DNA of 64,000 nt from Arthrinium phaeospermum (lineage: Eukaryota; Ascomycota; Sordariomycetes; Amphisphaeriales; Apiosporaceae): NCBI GenBank assembly GCA_006503535.1, contig QYRS01000006.1, positions 1,674,001 to 1,738,000 on the forward strand, written 5' to 3'. Below the pieces are notes generated by a model. That model saw nothing but the letters and a program-made list of their open reading frames with translations. It was not told the DNA's origin and searched no databases. Shown piece after piece: positions 55,951 through 64,000 of the stretch. Both the position numbers and the translations under genes were made by a program. The stretch's first letter is position 1. Every line of letters begins with the position of its first letter.

Positions 55951-56358
55951 ATGATCTTCCGCATCCTCGACAGCGTCCGAAAACACCACCTCGCCGTGCG
56001 GTACGCCGGTCGCCACCTGCTGTGGACCGCGCCGGCCCTGTACGGCTACTACAGCCTGTACGGGCGGCTTGCCGAAAGCTACTCCACCGGCTACATTGGC
56101 GTCGCGCGCGAAATAGCCGTGGGCACCCATGGGACGGTCCGACAGTACCTCGCCGAGCAGAAGGAGCAGAAGCAGCAGCAGCAGAGGCAGCAGCAGGAGC
56201 AGAAGGAGCAGAAGCATAAGCAGCAGCAGCAACAGAAGCAGCAGCAGGACGGTAGCTGCTGCCACGCTACCCGAGCGAAAGAACAACAAGAAGCGAAGAC
56301 CGAGTTGGAGGATAAAGAGATGCTCGTCGTCCACGGTATCAGCGCCTGCAACATCTGA
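55951..56358 (+). CDS. Small Gln-rich hypothetical protein
   Basis: Intronless ORF of 135 aa, MIFRILDSVRKHHLAVRYAG onward. The first 65 residues are aromatic- and basic-rich (HLLWTAPALYGYYSLYG) and could form one weak membrane-associated helix. Residues 70-100 are a Gln/Glu/Lys repeat coded by CAG-rich codons, and the tail is acidic and basic mixed with CC and a final ACNI. I do not recognise the family. The ATG at 55951 has a good context (AAAATG). The mirror-image poly-Leu frame on the other strand is an artefact of the CAG repeat. Confidence 0.5.
   Translation: MIFRILDSVRKHHLAVRYAGRHLLWTAPALYGYYSLYGRLAESYSTGYIGVAREIAVGTHGTVRQYLAEQKEQKQQQQRQQQEQKEQKHKQQQQQKQQQDGSCCHATRAKEQQEAKTELEDKEMLVVHGISACNI
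56157..56251 (+). repeat. CAG/GAG-rich imperfect trinucleotide repeat coding poly-Gln
   Basis: Imperfect CAG, GAG and AAG triplets run in frame for about 95 bp within the small hypothetical protein gene; a likely site of length polymorphism. Confidence 0.85.
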
Positions 56359-57791
56359 GCGGACTAAGGCTCGCAAGACTGCATTTGCAGCTTGTCTCTC
56401 TCCTGGCTCTCAGCCCCATTACTCGGTGTCCGTCCGTCTTCAAAGGCAATGCAATAGGAATAAGTTCGCTTGGTAGATGACTACTCCGAGAGTCAAGCTG
56501 CCTCCCCAAAAAGGGACATAAAGGCCGAAAGCAAAGATGTGGTGGAGAGCCTGGTCCGGCTGTAACGGCGTCTCTCATCGGTATACATATTTGTCTGGCA
56601 GTTTATCACGCAACTATATATAAAAACTATTGATCTCCTAGCGATAGCCCTGGCGACTACATTCGCATGGCTATGTGTTGCGTCATGTTGGAATAGACTA
56701 CCTTCTCCTCGATTGGGCCCATCGCGTGTCGGTACTTCGTTGCTGGCATAAGCGCCGAGTATTAAACTTTCATCTGTAATCTGTAAAGATCCACAAGTGC
56801 CAGTATGGAGCAGGGGATACCCAGGGCTTCGCGATCGGCCTACTGCTAGCGACATGGTTGACAGCTTGGTCATAACCAGAACGGTCAAGTAAATTGCTTG
56901 ATTGGCGATGCTGCCAAGGGAATGGGGTGTATGCACTACGACCCTCCCGGCATTACGTGTATATGCTTACCGTCTCGATTTCGTCGACTTGCCCCGTTCC
57001 AAGATGCCGGACAAGGAAGGTGTTGCTTAAGTAGCCGCCCTATGGTGGGAGGGCGCGATCGCTGATTTGCCCGCGGGGTGGCTGGCTGGGCCCACCACCG
57101 CAGGAACGTCCGGGACTGTGCCACGCAGGGGTGTCCGTGGGGTAACAACAACAGACGCAAGCAGCAGGTTGCAGGGTATCATCTATTGGAATACGAGCCC
57201 ATTTGAGATGCGTTGCGAGGCATGAATAATGCGACACGGGCAACGACACATTATGGCTTCCTCCCCGTCCCCTTTTGCGTCCATACTCCGGGCTGTCTGC
57301 CTGCCCCCTGATTCTGGATACCGAGTTGCGCCCGCGTCGTACGTTCTCGTCATGGCACTCGGCCGATAATCTGCACATCCTCGCCAAGCCTCCCTACGGC
57401 CGATGCTACGTCAACGTCCGTGGTGTGGGGTCGCCTCCGGTCGGTGCTCTATGCAACCATCTATATTTGCCGGATTATAGCAGTCCATTGACAGGTGGAG
57501 AAGCCCATGACAGGCGCTTCCGCCGATGAATCCCCCGTTGATACTACCCTTAATCATGCTGACAGAGTGGTTGATAATGCACTATGGTGGCATGCCTCTG
57601 ATATACGCACACACATCACCAGTCAGTCGTGAGAAGCGGAGCTGGCCTTCGATATGTATATTAACCCCCTCCTTCATCCTCTCAGGTCCCGACTCCTCTT
57701 TCTTCACCCACCGCAAGGACCAGCTTCATTCGTTTCAACATAAATCCTGCCTCCTTTCAGAGTCAATACTTGCTCACTCTCTCCAGTCAAG
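56359..57791. other. Intergenic region
   Basis: About 1.4 kb without supported genes. The last 150 bp hold CT-rich stretches upstream of the secreted-protein gene. Confidence 0.45.
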
Positions 57792-58199
57792 ATGAAGACC
57801 TTCTTTATCGCTCTCCTGGCCCTGCCCGCCGCCCTGGCCGCCCCCGCCCCGCAGGACGCCCCCGCCGGCAAGCACGAGGTCCTGGCCTGCGCCTGCGCCA
57901 ACGCCCAGGGCGAGACCTACACCCCCGGCTACTGCCTCTACATCCGCGGCAGATACTTCACAGCCCCCGACGGGAAGCAATACGTGAGTGGCTGACACCC
58001 AACACGCCAGCCAGTGCATGGTTATGGTGGCTAATCAAGTGTAAACTATTAGTGCTTCCCCGGCGCTACCGACGTGGAGCGCATGGATGAGGTCTTCACC
58101 GACGGCGAGTGCTCCCGGACTTACCCCGACTTCCCCGGCCACGCCTGCGTCACCACCAATGCTTGCCCCACCATCGGCGACTACCAGCAGGCTTGCTAA
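57792..58199 (+). CDS. Small secreted cysteine-rich protein (effector-like candidate)
   Basis: Exons 57792-57983 and 58053-58199; the 69-nt intron has donor GTGAGT and acceptor ATTAG. The product is 112 aa. It has a clear signal peptide MKTFFIALLALPAALA with likely cleavage before APAPQ. The mature chain of about 95 residues has eight Cys (CACANA, GYCLY, QYCFPG, GECSRTY, HACVTTNAC, QQAC), an even number that allows four disulfides. The 5' leader is CT-rich and the ATG lies in CAAGATG. No catalytic motif is visible. Such proteins are often secreted effectors, antimicrobial proteins or cell-wall proteins; I cannot assign a family. Confidence 0.8.
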
Positions 58200-61109
58200 G
58201 GGAGCCGGCGATCCGGTGTCGTGAGAGGCCAGCTATGACCATGGGTGGGAGGGAGACGGATTTTACGATGTTTATGACAGCGGGCGACCTTTCCAGCCGC
58301 CTAGGGAGGGAATGTAGGACGATGGAAGAGCAGCTGTTGTTGTATCCTTGAGTTCTTCATCCTAGCTTGCTATCGCTCGTCTTTTTTCAATACAGTGTAT
58401 ATATTTGCTTTGACCCTGTCCCGCAGATCACGACACGATAGTGAACTGTGTACGCTTCATCATCAGGTGGCTGATATCGAAAAGGGCGTTCGAGGGCTCC
58501 CTTGACCTTATAAGTACCGCAATCGTCAGAAGTTGTCGTGCAGCGTAAACAGTCAGGTTTAGTAGGTGGACATCGCCAGAGCGAAGATATATCGATGAAA
58601 ACCTCGTACCGCCTGTTTCCTCATCCGTAATGTGATCCTGCTGTGCATGTTCTTCTGAAGCGCACGTCTGCTGTTCCGGAGGCTTATAGGTCTTGCTTGT
58701 ATGTACTTGATATCTATCCTTGGAGGGGTGTCTTCCGGGTCTACAGGCAATCGGAAGAAGATATCCATGCTCCGCAAGTTACTTTACCAGCCAACAGAGC
58801 ATCTATAAACTGCACGCTTGGCCAAGGCAAGATCAATTTCGATGGATACCAAGCCTTCTTCCGTATGAGTGTTTGCGTATGTCTGTCTACTGCGTTATGT
58901 TCTTCAAGGGTGACGAAGCCACGGATCTTTTTCGGGTGTCGAAAAAGGGGTTGGGCCAGGGGAGGTTCTTCAATATGTCCACCCGGCGCAGTCATCACAG
59001 CATGCATCCATTTTTATGGAATTTCGACAAATGTATGATCCAATAGTTTTGGTATATTCGTTTCACTCCTAGCTGTCTTGCACACACAGGTCATGGTGGC
59101 GACTTCTCATATCCTTATGTGTCAGCGAAAAGTTACGCTGGGCGACATTCATCATTTCTTTCCATGTGTTTGCAAACTATAGGATACGGAGAGATTCTGT
59201 CTGAATAAAGTAATAAGCAAGTAGCTAGGAAGAACAATCGGATAAGGTAATGTCGTGGTATCAAACTCGCCTCGTTTCCCACCTCAACAGGCCGATAGCT
59301 CGACGGTTTTATATATGCCCTCTCGTGCCAGTACTATATTACCGGTCACATGTTCAAATACGCTCGCCGTCTTGCCTTGTACGGTTATGATGTAGGTTTT
59401 TCTGTCTTTTTTCTTTTTGTTCTTTCTTTTCTGTCTTTCCTTTTTGACTTCTCAATCGTGTAATACCCTCTCTTTCCTCACCCCTTTCTGGTCGCTATTC
59501 GAGGACTCCAACAAAGCCACATATTGGCGGGTAATTACAGTCAGTGTTGAAACGATCATGCGAGTTTCACCCTGGGCTTTTCCCTCCGAGTGCTTCCAGC
59601 CATCATTGTGAGTCAACATGTAGTCAGATCACAGTCTTTCGGCCTTATATGAGTCGAGTATTTGAACCCTCCAGGTTTCAGATACTAATATGCGTATTAC
59701 AACATATCTACTGTTCCCGAAGGGACTTGAAACCCAAGGGCGAGCGACGTGCGAGTCCTGCCCTCCTGAACCTATCTAGTTCGTGATTGAACACCTCTTG
59801 AGCGTCGTAGCCAATAAAGTAGGCAAGCTTTGAACACGATATCTGACCAAAATGCCTGCGAATATTCATTGCGAAATGCTCATTAGCAGCGAAAAAGAAG
59901 GGGGCGAGTAAAGGCCTTCTTGAGACAGTATCCCCTTGATGGGAGCACGATGCTTTTTGCATAATGTTTCCGCAAATAGGGGGTTGGCTAATCAATGCAA
60001 ATAGTTCTTAGTATAGCCATTGAGGTTGGCATTATTATGTCAGTCATAAAATAGACCCTGATTGGGCCAGTACTTTATACTGTGGCGGAAGCAGCGCATC
60101 CGCCATGAATGCGGTATCTCCTGGCCACATAGCAGGCTGCATACCAATCTATCTCCGGCCAACGATACGGCATGTATGAATCGTACGACGCAACAACGGT
60201 AGAGGCGCAGTGGATTTAAAGTTCCAGGAAGACACGAACCAATCAATGTCCAGACTTACAGATTCCAATATCAAGAAAAGCAAGAAACTGCCCAAGCACG
60301 ATCCTCGCTGTATCTTCTTACTGGCCCGCTCGTACAGGTCTGCAGACGGGATGCTGCATAATCTAGCTGCATGCATCCCCCTACGTTTATGCCTGAGTAG
60401 GGAGCGTCGTATCGGGCTTCAGGGGAAGGCCTGACTATCGTGCCATCGACATCGTAAGTTCGCGATGCAGTCGGACTGGGGAAGAGGCGGATGGCTCACT
60501 TCCTCCCAAGATGGGCCACTGAGGGGCAGGTATGGATCTGTGTTGGAAATATGCGTTACGCGGGGAATGAATTGCCGAAGCAAGATGCCCTCCGCATTGT
60601 GCCCAATATCGAGATCTTGGTCCGTCTAGATCCGGCGGGTCTTGGTACATTAAGTATTCTGCAATAGCTCGCCACGGTCACAATGCACTGCACGCACACC
60701 ACCTTCGCGAAGTCCAAATGCCTGGTAGTTTTGATGAAATTTTGTTTGGTATTCATAGGTACGCACACTGTTCACCCATCGTGTGCGATCATGGCCGGGC
60801 GTTCCGCCCACCAATCACCGCCTCCAGAATTAAAGCACTGTACAAAGCAAAAAAACAACCCCAATCAAGGTAGCGTTTTCCCTCCCCTCCAGTTTCGCCG
60901 TAGCCACGGCTTCGATGCAATAGTGTGCTCTCCATCCCTAACCCCGTCAGAACGCCTTCATTCCCATGTGAATGCATCCCAGTCGAAACGCCCAAAATAG
61001 CAAGTAATACAGCGGCACTTCCAGCATGCCCTGCCTCCGGCATTAGAGGTCATGTTGGAAGTATGCACAGCTTCGCTCCCCGTTTGATAAATAATTCTTG
61101 TTATCCCTT
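58200..61109. other. Gene-poor region
   Basis: About 2.9 kb of low-GC sequence with scattered short ORFs on both strands and T-rich tracts (ctttttt... near 59400-59450). None has a family motif or plausible splice partner. No RNA genes recognised. Confidence 0.45.
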
Positions 61110-61698
61110 CTAATCTTGGTCCTTGGTCATCTCGTAGACCATCATGACCTCCTCGAGGCGCTCGAGGCTGCTTCGGTCACCGTAGGCGTCGAGAAGGGCC
61201 TTGCGGCGGGCGGCTTCCTGGGCGGCGCTGGACTGGGGCTTCAGGTCGGCCTGCAGACTCCCGCGCTTCTGGTCCAGGTTTCGCTCCATGTAAGTGACGG
61301 CTGCGGTGGCTGCTTTGAAGGGCTTGAAGTTAGCGGACGTGTTCACTTATCCCACAAGGTCCTCGGGTGACGAAAGGAGAGATGTAGTAATGGCATTTTC
61401 AACTCGAAAAGGAGCGAGGGGGGAAGAGAGGTAATAGTATAGGTGGTGATGTGGGTAAAAACGAGGGCCGTTGCGGGGGAGCAGTGCTGTACTAACCTAG
61501 GATGATGGGCAGGGAGAGCATAAGGAGTCCCCGGCTGTTGCGTGCGGCGGCTTTGGGCAGACCGCAGTGGATCCCCGTGGGCGCGGGTCTATAAACGGGT
61601 GTGTAGGCCGCCCGCGCCGGCGAGGCAGTGAAGTTTAGCGCATCGGGGGTGAAGAGGGTTCGGTAGCGTCTGGCGTGGTAGGTAGCAGCTCCGGACAT
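61110..61698 (-). CDS. Small single-pass membrane protein, possibly mitochondrial, unknown function
   Basis: Exons 61698-61497 and 61345-61110; the 151-nt intron has donor GTTAGT and acceptor TAAG, and the join reads LPIILGVNTSANF. The product is 145 aa. The N-terminus MSGAATYHARRYRTLFTPDA is basic and rich in hydroxyl residues, compatible with mitochondrial import. A hydrophobic helix spans about 57-72 (LLMLSLPIILGV). The C-terminal half is helical and charged (AAQEAARRKALLDAYGDRSS, then LERLEEVMMVYEM). I do not recognise the family. Codon use is GC-rich, like neighbouring genes, which supports it being real. Its 5' leader contains a short tandem repeat. Confidence 0.7.
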
Positions 61699-63952
61699 TC
61701 TGGTGTTGATAGATTGTATGTTGTGGTTTATGTTGTGTTGTTTGTGGTGTTGAGATGCAGGTGGTTTTCGTCTGGTCGTGTGAGTGAGTTGGGTCTCGGC
61801 ACAGCCAAAGTAGGTAAACAGCAAGGTATGTTGATTGGTATTCGAGGTTTGATCAAGAGTGTATTGATTGTATTGATTGTATTGATTGAATGATACCGAA
61901 GATAGATCGGAAACAGAGACTACATATGCCCAAAGGCCTTTATAACTGTCGGGTCCCAAACTACACACATGCAAACACACCCGCAAGACAGCATAGCCCT
62001 GTCAGCTGGCTTGTGTCAATTAGGCGGGTTCCAGGAGCGGTACGTAAGGCGCCTCCCGCAATCAGGCGATTATTGGAAACGGAGGCTGCAGAAGGTCGCA
62101 GACGAAAACGAAGATCCAGATTGCGCTTGATTGCTGTGGCATTTGTGGCATGAATGGCCCTTGGCAATGCTGGCTTGTGATACGCCTGCGCTGGTCAAGA
62201 CGGGGCAAGATGGGCTGATGGTTGTTCGATCGGCGGATTCCGATGGTCTTCGGAGAGGGCAGGCACTCAAGCACCAGGGAACAACTATCCCCCCCATGCT
62301 CCAAATTGCCAGCCCCAACAGAAGGCCCCAGTGTTGCCCCCCGTTTCCTCCCGTCTCCGCGAATTTGCGACGGGGACGCAGGGGACCATCAATCTGCGCT
62401 TCTTCTTCTAGCGCCAGTGCCAGGCCTTACCCCGACATTGGAACATTGGCGGTTTTAGACTCGGCTTATTGTCGTGTGGTTTTTGGGATGCGATTCCTGG
62501 GGCACAAGAGCTGGCAGTCTGGGGAGTGGCGCTACGGGCGACTCAAGGGTCTCTTGGTCGCGGGCTGAACCCGGTAGCGCAGTGCGGGTTGAACAGGATT
62601 CCAATCGAACCATTTATGATTGGGCCGCTGAGGAATTGGACGATGGCTGAGCCAATCAATTTACATGATCTCCGAATCCAAACCTCCTATGTCGAAGATC
62701 ATAGCTGAGACCCGAGCTGCCAATGTTACGGATGCACAAACCGCATCTGGGAACCCGAAATTCTTCTATTTACGACCTCGAATATGACAGTGGTGGTTCG
62801 TCTTGAAGATGACAAGTCCCTTCCTGCTTTGTTTGGCCTCTTGGACCATTGCTGATCTGAGATAAGAATCGTACGAGCAAGCAGAACCGAGTCAGTACCT
62901 ACAGCACCAACATGCAGCGTAGCCCCTCCATCGATGCTCTTGATCGATCGACATACACTTAGCCACGACACCACGATACCGAAAAATAAGCAAGAAAGCT
63001 TCGCTATTCTGAGATGCAGCATCACGGCTGCCACTTGACCAGTGAAGAGTCGGTCTAGAAACTTGGCATAATTCTCGTCTTTGCAACTGCGGCTCATCAT
63101 ATCGAGTCAATTGGCCTGCTTGCTTGGCCAGATACTGCTTTCTAACCATATCGGGGACATGGACCAAATGCGTCTCATGAGTATGATTGGCGTCTCTGTG
63201 CATTGTGGACATCTCATCACACGTCAATTAGCGGTGTATCCTTTTGGGTTGGCCTACGTCGTAGACTTGACAATACCAACAACCAAGATAGAAGTTGACC
63301 CAGAAGTGATGGGGTGTTTACCGTTCTCATGGGGCCCTTGAGCAGCTAAGCATGAAGCAGCGACGACGGGAAGATAGTGTGTCCATTGCGGTAACGGGAG
63401 ACGGTCTCTTCAAGTGAAGATAGTTTCGATTGAGAGAAAGCTTGATTATGAGCTTTCGCACCATGACGGATAATGTGACCGTCAAGCTCCCAAATATCGG
63501 GGAAGAGGAATGCACCTAAAGCTATGCGTGAAGAATAGATAGCCAATTTATCCTAACTGCAAGAACATGCAACTGGCTCTACTGCGCCCAAGTGAATGCA
63601 TTATTTCCAATTTTGGCCAGCGATCAGTCGATTGGCCAATCAGGGTGCATTCCATACCGCCAGCCAAGTTGATACAGATGAAGGTTGCAAAGCCTACTGC
63701 GCTGTTAAGACGCTTTGATGGACTAGAGGTGGCCCGTGTGCTTTCAGGGGCTTGACAATGTTTCACCTTCCAATATTCCACATAGGCGCTCAAAGAGCTA
63801 TCTGGCGATTGATGATAGCGACAACTACTCTAATTTCCATAACCTTCTACTCAGAAGAAGCTTGAGCAGTATTTTGGACGAAGTTTCAACTCCAACAGTC
63901 AGCCATCTATCAACCCGGATTCAATCATCATCCTCAGCAACCACCAATCACC
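61699..63952. other. Intergenic region at right end
   Basis: About 2.2 kb between the divergent small membrane protein gene and the gene starting at 63953. Only short overlapping ORFs; no RNA genes seen. Confidence 0.45.
61861..61888. repeat. 9-nt tandem repeat (GTATTGATT x3)
   Basis: Three tandem copies of GTATTGATT lie about 165 bp upstream of the small membrane protein start, in its presumed 5' leader or promoter. No other copy was noticed. Confidence 0.8.
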
Positions 63953-64000
63953 ATGCCCGACTTTACAGACCCGGCTATGTTCCCGGCCTTCTATGAGCTG
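63953..64000 (+). CDS. Start of a gene cut by the right window edge
   Basis: ATG in a strong fungal context (ATCACCATG) preceded by a CAACCACCAATCACC leader, then 16 open codons reading MPDFTDPAMFPAFYEL to the last base. Too short to identify; the leader and the context are the only support. Confidence 0.45.
   Translation, partial: MPDFTDPAMFPAFYEL

Noticed and set aside
55903..56376. Poly-leucine antisense ORF
   Set aside because: Direct consequence of reading the CAG repeat backwards as CTG; not a membrane protein gene.
59544..59995. ORFs around 59.5-60 kb on both strands
   Set aside because: Short, overlapping, no recognisable domain or leader sequence.
1..64000. CRISPR arrays, bacterial operons, rRNA
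   Set aside because: No regularly spaced direct repeats, Shine-Dalgarno spacing or rRNA signatures; all genes are fungal with spliceosomal introns.

Overview
This window is nuclear DNA from a filamentous ascomycete (Pezizomycotina, probably Sordariomycetes). The evidence is short spliceosomal introns of about 60-120 nt with GTAAGT-type donors and CTAAC/CTGAC-like branch sites, a GC-rich coding bias, an Mbp1-type APSES cell-cycle factor, a split tRNA-Leu gene, and a fungal biosynthetic gene cluster. All gene models here were assembled by hand from reading frames, splice signals and remembered family motifs; no database search was possible.

Layout. Positions 1-3000 hold the 5' part of an MFS transporter (minus) divergent from a carboxylesterase (plus). 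Positions 3000-16900 are gene-poor: the only credible gene is a proline-rich single-pass membrane protein (minus, 6903-7967) whose conserved-looking C-terminus is thrown out of frame by a homopolymer. Next come the Mbp1-like factor (minus, 16933-19016) and an ankyrin-repeat protein (plus, 20540-22394).

Positions 23327-43494 form a meroterpenoid cluster of six genes: FAD epoxidase (minus), UbiA-type prenyltransferase (plus), geranylgeranyl-diphosphate synthase (plus), Pyr4/PaxB-type membrane terpene cyclase (minus), non-reducing polyketide synthase SAT-KS-AT-PT-ACP-CMeT (plus) and a secreted FAD oxidoreductase (plus). The combination of a C-methylating, thioesterase-less NR-PKS, GGPP synthase, UbiA prenyltransferase, FMO and cyclase is the known core of fungal decalin diterpenoid pyrones (subglutinol/higginsianin type). 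The inferred flow is: the PKS makes a methylated 4-hydroxy-2-pyrone; the synthase makes GGPP; the UbiA enzyme C-prenylates the pyrone; the FMO epoxidises the terminal alkene; the cyclase protonates the epoxide and closes the decalin; the FAD oxidoreductase then tailors the product. No P450, SDR or pathway regulator is visible inside the core.

Positions 43945-58199 hold a split tRNA-Leu(AAG), a large secreted subtilase (minus), a secreted aspartic-protease-like protein (plus), a degenerate tRNA-like Pol III element (minus), an NmrA-like reductase (minus), an O-methyltransferase (plus), a Gln-rich small protein (plus) and a small cysteine-rich secreted protein (plus). The O-methyltransferase and the reductase could be peripheral tailoring genes, but nothing in the sequence proves it. 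The last 6 kb contain one small membrane protein gene (minus, 61110-61698) and the first 16 codons of a gene that leaves the window at 64000.

The features most worth a second look are the Arg in place of the expected catalytic His in the PKS product-template domain, a GC-AG intron in the SAT region of the PKS, a repeated GGTTCGGC motif in promoters of the cluster, a very short putative intron at the start of the GGPP synthase, and the G-run frameshift in the proline-rich protein.
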